From the NCBI GenBank assembly GCA_031177355.1, contig JAPSGR010000005.1:1-64000 (forward strand): 64,000 bases of DNA. The letters run 5' to 3'. Origin of the DNA: Candidatus Nitrosocosmicus sp. (lineage in GTDB: Archaea; Thermoproteota; Nitrososphaeria; Nitrososphaerales; Nitrososphaeraceae). The notes beneath the pieces are model-generated. The model worked only from the letters and a program-made list of their open reading frames with translations. It was not told the DNA's origin and did not search any database. The number at the start of each line of letters is the position of its first letter. The first letter of the stretch is position 1. Shown here piece after piece: positions 26,515 to 35,418 of the stretch. The position numbers were made by a program, and so were the translations under genes.

Positions 26515-26898
26515 TTACCTGCTGGGCAATTTGGTTGAAGGTTCAGTTCCAATATAGCTTAGTGGAGTATTATACTCTTTTCCACCAGGACAATAAATGC
26601 ACCTGCCGTGCGGACAATCATAAGGCATTGGCATAACTGTGACTACTGCAACTCCAGATTGAGTCTTTACAGGTTTTATTCGCAGCAGTTTTTTATAATG
26701 ACTATTACTAGGGATAAATTTTATGATGTCACTATATTTAGGTATACTTGGAAGTTTATAATTAGATGACTTTGTTTTTATGATTTTGTCAATTTCCTTT
26801 ACAGATAGTTGGTTAGAAAATTCATCATATGATAAAATAGTATTAGCTATCTCACGACAAATCGATTCGTATTCTCTATTAAATTTGTATTCATACAT
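26515..26898 (-). CDS. elp3: Elp3, N-terminal part (radical-SAM cluster), ends by frameshift
   Basis: A 127-residue frame matching the Elp3 N-terminus. It carries the 4Fe-4S motif C95-x4-C100-x2-C103 in DCPHGRCIYCPGG, preceded by RIKPVKTQSGVAVVTVM and followed by SYIGTEPSTK. After the codon AAA (ttt at 26530-26532 on the plus strand) the frame runs into LPSR and stops. Stepping back one base at AAA-TTG restores AAA-ATT-GCC, giving KIAQQVNYDAY, which has the exact length expected of Elp3 between EP and YDPY. The break is therefore a single -1 change. ATG start. Confidence 0.9.
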   Translation of the reverse strand: MYEYKFNREYESICREIANTILSYDEFSNQLSVKEIDKIIKTKSSNYKLPSIPKYSDIIKFIPSNSHYKKLLRIKPVKTQSGVAVVTVMPMPYDCPHGRCIYCPGGKEYNTPLSYIGTEPSTKLPSR

Positions 26899-27222
26899 GT
26901 ATCTTCACGCACACCCTCACACAGTGAGATTTCCTAATCAGTTGAACGTAAAGGGCTCAAATATCTCTTCCGGCCTTTTCAGGAGTACTATAAAAAAAAT
27001 CAAATACTTTTAAATCACAATCACCAAACTAACAAAAGAAAATACAGATACTCGTGCTGCATTTGCAAACAAAAAATCGCAAGAGGTAACTTTGCTATAT
27101 TACGCTAATCAAGCGTTATGGGGTTTGGTGTTTTGTGTTTACAAATTCTTAAAATTCATAGCCGTTATTGATCTGGTGCTAGGGACTTTTATAATGAATT
27201 TGCCTGCTATTTTTGTCTAGTA
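26899..27222. other. 324-bp gap between purM and elp3
   Basis: No gene is recognised. The short plus-strand frame at 26780-27013 is antisense to elp3. The region near 26930-27000 should hold the elp3 promoter. Confidence 0.5.
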
Positions 27223-28287
27223 CTATAATTTTATCAAATTTTCTTTCAGCATTTCTTCAGTTTTTACGAAGGTCTCGCCGGTACCATTTCGTTTTATGCT
27301 TCCTATAATTTTCCCTCTTGACTTGTGTTGTCTTAAAACAGTCATTACCTCATTGGCCTTATCCTTAGAAACTATTAAACAAAATCCTATACCCATATTG
27401 AAAGTTCGATACATTTCTTCGAAGGTAACGTTACCTTCAAGTTGGATTTGCTTAAATATACCTTCAATTAAAGGCATTTTATCAAGCACAAAATCCACTT
27501 TTGAATTTAGTCTTTTCAGTTTTGTATATCCTCCCCCGGTAATATGTGCCAAACCATGGATATCTTTATCAAAGATTTCTAAAATCTTTAGGACAATTTT
27601 GGTGTAGATAGCAGTAGGCTTTAGCAGTTCCTCCCCAACTGTGGCATTTATTGATTCGACCTTATCATTGATATCATGTTTCTCTAAGAGGATTTTTCTT
27701 GCAAGTGTATAACCATTTGAATGTAAGCCGGAACTCTTTAACCCGATAATTACATCTCCCGGTTTAATCTTATCTCCAAACATTAATCTTTTCTTATCTT
27801 TGAGATGACCCAGCGTCATACCGGCCAAATCAAAATTAAATCCTATCTTGGGTCCCGTAATAATTTCTGGTAAAATAGCTGTTTCGCCGCCCACGATAGC
27901 AATATCTGACATTTTTGCTCCTTTTACCAATCCTTTTGTTATCTCACTTATCAAATCATTACTGGTTTCTTGTAACGCTATATAAGAAAGAAATCCAATG
28001 GGCGTTGCACCGACGCATATTGTGTCATTAACATTCATAGCGACACAGTCAATTCCTATAGTGTCGTATTTATTCAAAAGCTGGGCGACCAATATTTTGG
28101 AACCAACCCCATCAGTATGTAAAGTCAAGTGGCTGTCGCCTAATTGTATCACACCTGCGTAATGCCCAAATCCAGAAATTACTTTTCCAATTTTAGGTAA
28201 CTTGTGAGTGCTACTTATGCTTCTTCCAATTAAAGTCTGAATAGACTTTATTTTTTTAACGTCTATTCCTACATCACTATATTTCAT
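27223..28287 (-). CDS. purM: phosphoribosylformylglycinamidine cyclo-ligase
   Basis: A 354-residue AIR synthetase, step five of purine synthesis, ATP-dependent. It starts MKYSDVGIDVKK. The conserved segment LTLHTDGVGSK binds substrate/metal, VAMNVNDTICVGATPIGF is the PurM core, GGETAILPE the active-site loop, GLKSSGLHSNGYTLAR and AHITGGGYTKL complete the family signature. ATG at 28287 is chosen over TTG 28296. Monocistronic; other pur genes are not in the window. Confidence 0.95.
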   Translation of the reverse strand: MKYSDVGIDVKKIKSIQTLIGRSISSTHKLPKIGKVISGFGHYAGVIQLGDSHLTLHTDGVGSKILVAQLLNKYDTIGIDCVAMNVNDTICVGATPIGFLSYIALQETSNDLISEITKGLVKGAKMSDIAIVGGETAILPEIITGPKIGFNFDLAGMTLGHLKDKKRLMFGDKIKPGDVIIGLKSSGLHSNGYTLARKILLEKHDINDKVESINATVGEELLKPTAIYTKIVLKILEIFDKDIHGLAHITGGGYTKLKRLNSKVDFVLDKMPLIEGIFKQIQLEGNVTFEEMYRTFNMGIGFCLIVSKDKANEVMTVLRQHKSRGKIIGSIKRNGTGETFVKTEEMLKENLIKL

Positions 28288-28378
28288 ATTGACCAATGGA
28301 TCAACAAATAAATTTTTAATCAGATTTATAAATCAAGGAGATAAGATTTAATCTTCTGAAAGATAAAAAAGAAGATGC

Positions 28379-29629
28379 CTAAGAATTCGGGGGTTTTCTA
28401 TAAAGCAGGTTAATATATTCACAACCCATAGGACCGCAATATCTTCCTACATACACTGCTTTTGGCCTGTACAATGCAGGTTTTGGAGCAGCTTCAGCAA
28501 ATTTCTCTTCAATTATATGAGCATTCCACCCCGCAATTCTTGAAATAGCAAAAATGGGTGTATTAAGATCCATTGGAATTCCTAAGCTATAGTAAAGTGA
28601 GGCGCTATAAAGGTCAACGTTAGGATAAATATGGATTTTTTTTGTTTGATACATTATTTTTTTTGTGACAATTTCAACTTTTTCTGTCATGTCAAACCAT
28701 TTTGTCTCTCTTTCCTTTGAAATAGCCCGCGAAAGTGTAGCAAGTACCTCCGATCGTGGATCAGTTGTTCGATAAACAGCATGACCCATGCCCATAACCC
28801 TTTTACCATCGGTTATTCTTTTAGATACCCATTTTTCCACATTATTTATATCACCGATTTCAAGTAACATTTTCATTACTTGGATGTTAGCTCCTCCATG
28901 AAGTTCTCCAGACAATGCGCCTACTGCGCCTCCGACGCTAGCATAAATACTCGCACGAGTGGATGCGATCTCTCTAGCTGCAAATGTTGACGCATTAAAG
29001 CTGTGTTCTGCATGGAGAATCAAACTTATATCAAAAATTTTAGAAATTTCATGCTTAGGATGTTCTCCTGTAAGCATATATAAGAAATTATGAGCATGTG
29101 AATTATCAGTCAAAGGGTCAACAGGTTCTTGCTTGTTTCTAATTCGATCCCATCCTGCTACGATGGTAGGAATCTTTGCTATGAGAGATATTGCCCTTTC
29201 TATGTTGGCGTTTTTTCCTTCGTCGGTTCTATCAACATCGTAGTCTGCAAGCTCTAAGATAGATGATTGTAAAATGTCCATTGGATGAGCGGTGACAGGT
29301 TTATTTTTCATATTAGTATAAATTGAAACTGGAATCTTTCTTGCTGAAGTCAGCTTCTTGCCAAATTCATCAAGTTGCTCTTTTACTGGAAGATCCCCAA
29401 AGAGCAAAAGGTATGCAGTTTCTTCATAGGTAGAGTGGTTAGCAAGATCAAGAATATCATAGCCTCTGTAGATCAATTTCCCATTTTCCCCATCGATAGA
29501 GGATATTTTGGTATCAGCTACTTCGATATTCCTTAAACCTATATTGCGTGTGTCCAATGATCTTAATTTTACATATGTTTTCTGGATATTAAAATATTCT
29601 ATCCATAGATCTATATTATTTTGGATCAT
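28379..29629 (-). CDS. gltA: citrate synthase
   Basis: A 416-residue citrate/2-methylcitrate synthase-family protein. Catalytic residues are recognisable: His in HAEHSFNASTF, His in GMGHAVYRTTDPR and the Asp of NVDLYSASLYYSLG. LHGGANIQVM and DGENGKLIYRGYDI are typical landmarks. It condenses acetyl-CoA with oxaloacetate. The N-terminus is about 30 residues longer than usual (to MIQNNIDLW), so a downstream start is possible. It is divergent from nadE. Confidence 0.93.
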   Translation of the reverse strand: MIQNNIDLWIEYFNIQKTYVKLRSLDTRNIGLRNIEVADTKISSIDGENGKLIYRGYDILDLANHSTYEETAYLLLFGDLPVKEQLDEFGKKLTSARKIPVSIYTNMKNKPVTAHPMDILQSSILELADYDVDRTDEGKNANIERAISLIAKIPTIVAGWDRIRNKQEPVDPLTDNSHAHNFLYMLTGEHPKHEISKIFDISLILHAEHSFNASTFAAREIASTRASIYASVGGAVGALSGELHGGANIQVMKMLLEIGDINNVEKWVSKRITDGKRVMGMGHAVYRTTDPRSEVLATLSRAISKERETKWFDMTEKVEIVTKKIMYQTKKIHIYPNVDLYSASLYYSLGIPMDLNTPIFAISRIAGWNAHIIEEKFAEAAPKPALYRPKAVYVGRYCGPMGCEYINLLYRKPPNS

Positions 29630-29710
29630 ATACAGAACCTTTTTTATTATCGTTGTTGATAATGAATCGGAACAAATTTAACGGAATATTACTAAGCGTC
29701 TCCAATTTCA

Positions 29711-30499
29711 ATGAATATTAGACGGGTCAGCGGAGAAATTGTCAATTTTATAAAAACTGAAATAACAAATAGAAAATCTGAAGGAGTAGTAATAGGAATT
29801 TCTGGAGGAGTAGATTCTGCTGTCCTTGCGTATCTAGCGGTAAAGGCTTTAGGTAATGCAAGGGTTTTTGGACTGCTTTTGTCAGATAAAGATGTCACTC
29901 CATCAAATGACATAGATGATGCTCTAGAAGTGTGTGACAGATTAGACATTGAATACAGAAAAATAAACATCGATGACCCTAAACAGGGTTTTCTTCAACT
30001 GTTAGATCAAACAGAGAATAAAATTATCAAAGGAAATTTGGTAGCAAGAATAAGAATGTGCTTTTTGTATTATTACGCAGGGCTAAAAAATAGATTGGTA
30101 TTAGGTTCATCTAACAAAACTGAGCTCAACTTAGGTTATTTCACAAAGTATGGAGATGGTGCTGCAGATTTATTGCCTTTAGGCGATTTATACAAAACTC
30201 AGATAACTGCTTTGGCAAAATACGTTGAAGTACCACACACTATTGTTGAAAAAAAAAGTAGTGCTAGATTGTGGGCAGACCAGATCACAGAAGTAGAGTT
30301 AGGGCTGCCTTTCAATCAACTCGACAAGATTATAGATAAAATAATAAATACCCAAAATTTTGAAAGTGCAGACGCAGAAATGTTATCTGATTTGCTAGAC
30401 ATAAATAAAGAATCTATTCAAAAAATCCAGAACCTAATAAGTGCAAATAGACATAAATTGTCATTTCCACCTATTTGTAAAGTAACTATAGGAATATAG
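29711..30499 (+). CDS. nadE: NH3-dependent NAD+ synthetase
   Basis: A 262-residue protein with only the synthetase domain. The ATP-pyrophosphatase loop SGGVDSA lies at about 36-42, GSSNKTELNLGYFTKYGD is the deamido-NAD/ATP site, and LLPLGDLYKTQI follows. No glutaminase domain is present, so ammonia is the nitrogen donor. ATG start. It lies immediately upstream of the aro locus but is separated from it by a TATA-like box. Confidence 0.95.
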   Translation: MNIRRVSGEIVNFIKTEITNRKSEGVVIGISGGVDSAVLAYLAVKALGNARVFGLLLSDKDVTPSNDIDDALEVCDRLDIEYRKINIDDPKQGFLQLLDQTENKIIKGNLVARIRMCFLYYYAGLKNRLVLGSSNKTELNLGYFTKYGDGAADLLPLGDLYKTQITALAKYVEVPHTIVEKKSSARLWADQITEVELGLPFNQLDKIIDKIINTQNFESADAEMLSDLLDINKESIQKIQNLISANRHKLSFPPICKVTIGI

Positions 30500-30534
30500 T
30501 ATAAATTGGATTTAAAAGTGGATGAACATATCAC

Positions 30535-30543
30535 TTTTAAATA
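30535..30543 (+). promoter_or_regulatory. TATA-like box before the aro locus
   Basis: TTTTAAATA is centred about 27 nt before the ATG at 30566, the spacing for a leaderless or very short-leader archaeal transcript. Confidence 0.55.
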
Positions 30544-30565
30544 GGGTTACAATTTTCCTTTTATT

Positions 30566-31360
30566 ATGGTCCTTGGGAAAGAAATACGTCTTAACCGCAT
30601 TCTTAAGAAAGGCAAAATGTTGTGCATCCCATTAGATCATGGGATAAGTAGTGGACCCATAGAAGGCATAAAAAACATTGCTAAATTGATCGATCAAACT
30701 CAAGATTCTGGATTGACTTGTTTTCTTGTCAATAAGGGTATAATCAAATCATTACCTGTAGCTCCAAATATTGGGATTATTGCTCATATGTCAGCGGCTA
30801 CATCACTTGGTCCTGATCCTAATAATAAAATTTTAATGGGCTCGGTCAAAGAGGCAATTAGGTTAGGAGCGGACGGCGTATCATTGCATATCAATATAGG
30901 ATCAAAAGAGGAACCTAATATGTTATATAAACTTGGACTTGTTGCAGATGAATGCAATGAATGGAATATCCCGTTAATTGCCATGATGTATCCAAGAGGT
31001 GAGAATATCAAGAATCCACATGAACCCTCGGTTGTTGCCCATGCTGCAAGGATTGGTGCAGAAGCTGGAGCAGATATTGTCAAAACTGTTTACACCGGTG
31101 AGATGAATTCTTTCAAAGATGTCGTAAAGAGTTGTCCTGTCCCTATCGTTATTGCAGGAGGTCCGAAGTCTAACACTGATACTGAAATATTGCAAATGTG
31201 TAAAGATGCCATGAAGGCAGGAGCTATTGGAGTAACCTTTGGAAGAAATATTTTTCAACATAGAGAGCCCAATGAAATAATAAAAGCCCTATATTCTATA
31301 ATATTTGAGAGGGATTATAATGAAGGAACCAAACATAAAAATGGTAAAAAATCATCTTAG
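30566..31360 (+). CDS. 2-amino-3,7-dideoxy-D-threo-hept-6-ulosonate (ADTH) synthase
   Basis: A 264-residue DhnA-type class I aldolase. CIPLDHGISSGPIEGI is the N-terminal signature; DIVKTVYTG carries the Schiff-base lysine; VIAGGPK and GAIGVTFGRNIFQH bind phosphate. In archaea without DAHP synthase, this enzyme joins aspartate semialdehyde to a sugar-derived fragment to start the shikimate pathway. The DHQ synthase II gene overlaps its 3' end, confirming the pathway. ATG start. Fructose-1,6-bisphosphate aldolase of the same family is the alternative; the neighbour decides against it. Confidence 0.92.
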   Translation: MVLGKEIRLNRILKKGKMLCIPLDHGISSGPIEGIKNIAKLIDQTQDSGLTCFLVNKGIIKSLPVAPNIGIIAHMSAATSLGPDPNNKILMGSVKEAIRLGADGVSLHINIGSKEEPNMLYKLGLVADECNEWNIPLIAMMYPRGENIKNPHEPSVVAHAARIGAEAGADIVKTVYTGEMNSFKDVVKSCPVPIVIAGGPKSNTDTEILQMCKDAMKAGAIGVTFGRNIFQHREPNEIIKALYSIIFERDYNEGTKHKNGKKSS

Positions 31361-32531
31361 AAGGCAAAAAAAGATCATCATTAGACCATCTATATATTAT
31401 AATTCTGATTTATCAAAGATACCCGAAAGATTAACCAAAAATGAATTTGACAAGTTCAAAAACCTAATTAGTGATGTTAATGATAAAGTAGATCTCATAT
31501 ACATAAACCCGTCAGATATCACCTCTCATGGTGGAGCCGAGATTTTTGATGGAAAAATTATTTTTAATTCTAAAAATGCAGACTATGTTATATTGGATGA
31601 TATGACAGATCTTAGTAAAGAAATATCGTCTACATATTCTCGGTCTGCTTCACCTACTAAAAGAGATTCTACGGATCTAAAATATGGGATCTATAAAAAA
31701 ATCAAAAGCAATGAAGATATTAATCAAATCAAGGAACATTCGGTTCTTCATAATTTATCATTTGTGATTATTGATCTGGACGATTGGAGGATTATTCCTC
31801 TTGAGAATATTATTGCCTCACTTCATGGTACCAATATTGAAATTTTTGCTGTCGCTAAATCAATTGACGAAGTTCAAACTCTTTTTACGGTGTTAGAAAT
31901 TGGGGTAGATGGCGTTGTTATTTCTGCACAAAGTGCAGAGGAGATAGAACAAGTAAGTAATATCATTCACAAATCTGTCTTTGATATAAAGACAGCAATA
32001 ATAAAAGAAATAATTGATGTTGGCATAGGAGAACGAGTTTGTATAGATACAGTTTCTATGTTAAGTCAAGGTGAAGGTATGCTAGTTGGAAATAAGTCCA
32101 ATTTTTTATTTTTAGTCCATAATGAATCTATTGGCTCATCGTTTACATCTCCAAGACCCTTCAGAGTTAACGCAGGAGCTGTCCATTGCTATACTATTAT
32201 TCCAGGCGGAACAACAAATTACCTCTCCGAACTTGAATCTGGTAGTAGGGTGTTTGTAGTTAATGAGGAGGGAGTTGGAAGAATTGTTGTGGTGGGAAGG
32301 GCAAAAATTGAATCCAGGCCTCTTAGGTTGTTTAAGGCAGAGATAAATGAAGACGAGCACGGAAGTATAATAGTTCAGAATGCAGAAACAATAAGGTTTT
32401 TGAGAGAAGATGGTAGTATCCTTCCGGTTACTCATGCTAAGGTGGGAGATTCGGTTTTGGTGTATTCCAAACCACCTACAGGAAGGCACTTCGGGATGGA
32501 AGTCTCTGACGAATTTATCCTTGAGAAGTAG
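31320..32531 (+). CDS. 3-dehydroquinate synthase II
   Basis: A roughly 403-residue archaeal DHQ synthase (AroB'), which oxidatively deaminates and cyclises ADTH using NAD. Landmarks are VGIGERVCIDTVSMLSQGEG in the middle and FRVNAGAVHCYTIIPGGTTNYLSEL near the C-terminus. The C-terminal part is a beta-rich domain (VGRAKIESRPLRLFKA). ATG 31320 has GAGAGG upstream and overlaps the ADTH synthase gene by 41 bp; an earlier TTG at 31305 is less likely. Translational coupling is probable. Confidence 0.93.
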   Translation: MKEPNIKMVKNHLRRQKKIIIRPSIYYNSDLSKIPERLTKNEFDKFKNLISDVNDKVDLIYINPSDITSHGGAEIFDGKIIFNSKNADYVILDDMTDLSKEISSTYSRSASPTKRDSTDLKYGIYKKIKSNEDINQIKEHSVLHNLSFVIIDLDDWRIIPLENIIASLHGTNIEIFAVAKSIDEVQTLFTVLEIGVDGVVISAQSAEEIEQVSNIIHKSVFDIKTAIIKEIIDVGIGERVCIDTVSMLSQGEGMLVGNKSNFLFLVHNESIGSSFTSPRPFRVNAGAVHCYTIIPGGTTNYLSELESGSRVFVVNEEGVGRIVVVGRAKIESRPLRLFKAEINEDEHGSIIVQNAETIRFLREDGSILPVTHAKVGDSVLVYSKPPTGRHFGMEVSDEFILEK

Positions 32532-32608
32532 TATTGTTAAATTTTTTTATCAATGTGTTTATATTTTTAGAGTAATAAGATTATGGACTCGCTGCAAAAA
32601 AGTGGTCT

Positions 32609-33484
32609 GTGCTAGTTAGACCTGAATCTATTTATGATAAAATATTATTGGGAAATTGTAACAAATTACTAAAGAATATCCCTGCTAACTCTATTCAGTT
32701 GACAGTTACATCTCCTCCATATGGAAATGCAATTGATTACGACTTGCATACAACTAAAAAGAATAATGAATATTACAGAGGTGTTACCAAAGTTACACTC
32801 GAAGAATATCTTGATAACATGGTATCAGTTTTCAACGACCAGGTTTTTAGAGTAACAAAAGAGGGAGGATACTGCTGCATCGTAATAGCAAACGAAGTCG
32901 TAAATGGGACTTTGATCCCTTTACCGCACCTTCTTTTATCTAAACTAGTAAATCCAATTGGAAATTGGAGTTTACATGAGGAAATAATTTGGCACAAAGT
33001 GACTGGAGGTACTAACAGATATGGCTCCTTTGTGATTAATCCATATCCGAAATATTATCGAGCCAATATAATGCACGAATTCATTCTTGTATTACGTAAG
33101 GGCGATGTCAAAAGTGGCCGTAACCAGAGAAGAGAAATACTTCCTGCTACTCATGAGGAATGGACAAAAGAAATTGCCAATTCAGTTTGGCATATAGCTC
33201 CGGTACCTCCTGGATATATCAATCATCCATGTCCATTTCCCGAGGAAATTCCATACAGATTAATGAAAATTTATTCTTACAATGGAGACATTATTTTGGA
33301 TCCGTTTAATGGAAGTGGTCAGACAACAAAGGTAGCATATAATTTGGATCGACACTTTCTAGGAATGGACGTCAAGCAAGAGTATGTGGACCTCGCAAAA
33401 TCTAGAATTACTAGTGAAGAGCTTCATATCAGGCCCGAAGCCCTAATTGCAAATTGGAAAAAGATAACATCTCATGTTGTATAG
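32609..33484 (+). CDS. orphan site-specific DNA methyltransferase (N4-cytosine/N6-adenine type)
   Basis: A 291-residue methyltransferase. TSPPYGNAIDYD (about 33-44) is the catalytic motif IV in the SPPY form typical of N4-cytosine enzymes. DPFNGSGQTTKVAYNLDR (about 231-248) is the S-adenosylmethionine motif I, placed C-terminal as in the beta class. HIAPVPPGYINHPCPFPEEI is also typical. GTG start. No restriction endonuclease or recognition subunit lies nearby, so it is probably a regulatory or genome-marking enzyme. Position inside the aro locus is unexpected; the upstream gap is only 77 bp. Confidence 0.88.
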   Translation: MLVRPESIYDKILLGNCNKLLKNIPANSIQLTVTSPPYGNAIDYDLHTTKKNNEYYRGVTKVTLEEYLDNMVSVFNDQVFRVTKEGGYCCIVIANEVVNGTLIPLPHLLLSKLVNPIGNWSLHEEIIWHKVTGGTNRYGSFVINPYPKYYRANIMHEFILVLRKGDVKSGRNQRREILPATHEEWTKEIANSVWHIAPVPPGYINHPCPFPEEIPYRLMKIYSYNGDIILDPFNGSGQTTKVAYNLDRHFLGMDVKQEYVDLAKSRITSEELHIRPEALIANWKKITSHVV

Positions 33485-33599
33485 GGCATACCAATCCTTG
33501 AGATTATTTTAAAAAACTCATAGATGGGCTCGTTACCAGTTAGTATGATATAAGCATAGTTTATATCTTTTATTCCCACACATTAGCATTCTAGGGTAC

Positions 33600-34400
33600 A
33601 TGACGCCTGGGGACATGTTTTTAATTGATCATTTAAAGGAGCTTAGAAATCGGTTCTTAAGAATCATTGTCATTACAATAGCCATTATGGTTGTCTGTAC
33701 CGTTTTTGGGATTCACTTGATTACAATTAACGACTATTCTTTTTATTTTTTTGTCCCCACTGTTTACAATAATATAGCTAGTCAAGTTACTCTCTTTTTA
33801 AGCGAAAATTTGGTACCACCTCAGGTAAATTTAATTCAAACAGCTCCAGGTCAAGCGCTTTTCGCACAGATTTATGTGGCCATTCTAATTGCGATTTCGT
33901 GTGCAGTACCGGTTATCGTCAGAGAAATTTTGGCTTTCATCAGTCCTGCCATATCAATAACCAGTAAAAGAAAGGCAGTTATGACCACAATCCTTCCAAC
34001 TGCGGTGCTTTTTCTTTCTGGTATTATGTTTTCATTTTATTTTACTATACCAATAACTTTGACTTTCCTGTATCAATATGGACAATCGATTGGAATACTA
34101 ACTTTCTTAAATATATCAGATTTTATCAATTTCGTTCTACAATTTTTTATAGCCTTTGGAATATCATTTCAGCTTCCACTGATAATGTTTTTCCTTTCTT
34201 TTGGTGGGATTGTAAGATTAGAGTTTTGGATTAAAAACTTTAAGTATGCATTACTAATAATAATCATCTTTGGAGCAATAATAACGCCGGACGGTAGTGG
34301 GATAACTATGTGGTTTATCTCTATTCCTATGATGCTTTTGTACTTGTTAGGAATATTATTAATTAAAATACGAATTAAAAATCCAGATAAAGAGCAATAA
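33600..34400 (+). CDS. tatC: Sec-independent protein translocase TatC
   Basis: A 266-residue protein with six membrane helices. The N-terminal DHLKELRNRFLRII carries the conserved Glu of the signal-peptide site. APGQALFAQIYVAI, VREILAFISPAI and the helix 5-6 segment ITPDGSGITMWFISIPM are the usual TatC landmarks. It exports folded proteins bearing twin-arginine signals. TATA-like TTTATAT lies about 40 nt upstream. tatA is not in the window. Confidence 0.93.
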   Translation: MTPGDMFLIDHLKELRNRFLRIIVITIAIMVVCTVFGIHLITINDYSFYFFVPTVYNNIASQVTLFLSENLVPPQVNLIQTAPGQALFAQIYVAILIAISCAVPVIVREILAFISPAISITSKRKAVMTTILPTAVLFLSGIMFSFYFTIPITLTFLYQYGQSIGILTFLNISDFINFVLQFFIAFGISFQLPLIMFFLSFGGIVRLEFWIKNFKYALLIIIIFGAIITPDGSGITMWFISIPMMLLYLLGILLIKIRIKNPDKEQ

Positions 34401-34485
34401 TAACTATTTATTTGTTTAATCTTCATCTATAAACCAGATTTTGGTTGAATCGCCAAACGAATTATAAAATGCTGATAGTATTTTA

Positions 34486-35214
34486 ATGATAGTGGCAATT
34501 AAAAGAAGGATTTGCGTATCAATTCCGATTGTAAATGACCCTCCCAATAACGATGATTTAGATTCAACACTGGCGAATATTGATAGGGCTATTCAAAAGG
34601 GCGCGGATCTAATTGAATGTAGATTTGATTTTCTTAAGGACTTTGGACAAATCGATCAGTATCTAAAGATATTGTCAAGGTATAAAGATCAATGTATTTA
34701 TACATTAAGGTCATTGAGTGATGGAGGAAACTTTAGTAACGATCACCTAAAACGGATTAATATATTAAAAAGGTTAATTGAAGCTAAACCACTTTTTGTA
34801 GATATTGAATATGAACTGATCTCTAGCGATGATGAATTTGCAGATTACATAGAATGTAGTAATTCTACAATATTAGTCTCCTGGCATGATTTTGTAAAAA
34901 CCCCAAATCAAGATGAATTAATATCATTGATTAATAAAATGCGAGTTTTTACTCCTTACTTAAAAATTGTTACCACTGCCATGAATATAGATGATTCAAT
35001 CAATATACTAAGGCTATATCAATTCGTAGATAATCATGTTAATCTTATCGCATTTGCAATGGGTGGAGCAGGATCGATTAGCAGGATTTTATGCGTTATT
35101 ACAGGAGACGCACCTTTTACATATGCATCTTTAGAGACACCAATCGCCCCCGGACAGTTATCAATTGACCAAATGATAGCGTTTAAAAAACTATTTGAAT
35201 CTAAACTTATTTAA
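34486..35214 (+). CDS. aroD: 3-dehydroquinate dehydratase, type I
   Basis: A 242-residue class I dehydratase. ECRFDFLKD (44-52) forms the substrate pocket, H134 in VSWHDF is the general base, and K160 in LKIVTTAM forms the Schiff base. MGGAGSISRI binds the carboxylate. It converts 3-dehydroquinate to 3-dehydroshikimate. ATG start. A 200-bp gap to aroE is occupied by an antisense frame. Confidence 0.95.
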   Translation: MIVAIKRRICVSIPIVNDPPNNDDLDSTLANIDRAIQKGADLIECRFDFLKDFGQIDQYLKILSRYKDQCIYTLRSLSDGGNFSNDHLKRINILKRLIEAKPLFVDIEYELISSDDEFADYIECSNSTILVSWHDFVKTPNQDELISLINKMRVFTPYLKIVTTAMNIDDSINILRLYQFVDNHVNLIAFAMGGAGSISRILCVITGDAPFTYASLETPIAPGQLSIDQMIAFKKLFESKLI

Positions 35215-35418
35215 AACTGCGGTTAAAACCGAAAATTCGAAGATACCCGATAGAAAGACGCTGGCAAAAGCACTCACTCCTAAATTTCTAAACAGCGAAG
35301 TGAAAAAAAGGATAGCAAGAGTCATATGGTGACAGAATATATTGATTTTCTTTAGTCTCTCGAAGCGAATTCGATAAATTGGATTAAATATCGACAAGAC
35401 TAAGATTGATACGTCCAT
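35191..35418 (-). CDS. small antisense membrane protein filling the aroD-aroE gap
   Basis: An ATG at 35418 opens a 75-residue frame with MDVSILVLSIFNPIYRIRFE, a basic loop, HHMTLAILFFTSLF, a second hydrophobic segment (VSAFASVFLSGIFEFSVLTA) and a basic C-terminus (NKFRFK). Its start codon overlaps the aroE ATG and its end overlaps the last 24 bases of aroD, so the gene fits the gap almost exactly. An upstream extension to 35487 runs antisense to aroE and is less likely. The otherwise tight aro operon has no reason for a 200-bp gap unless something lies there. Function unknown. Confidence 0.5.
   Translation of the reverse strand: MDVSILVLSIFNPIYRIRFERLKKINIFCHHMTLAILFFTSLFRNLGVSAFASVFLSGIFEFSVLTAVLNKFRFK

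Noticed and set aside
32583-32615. Upstream ATG start for the DNA methyltransferase
   Set aside because: The ATG at 32583 is in another frame and stops after ten codons; the GTG at 32609 is in frame.
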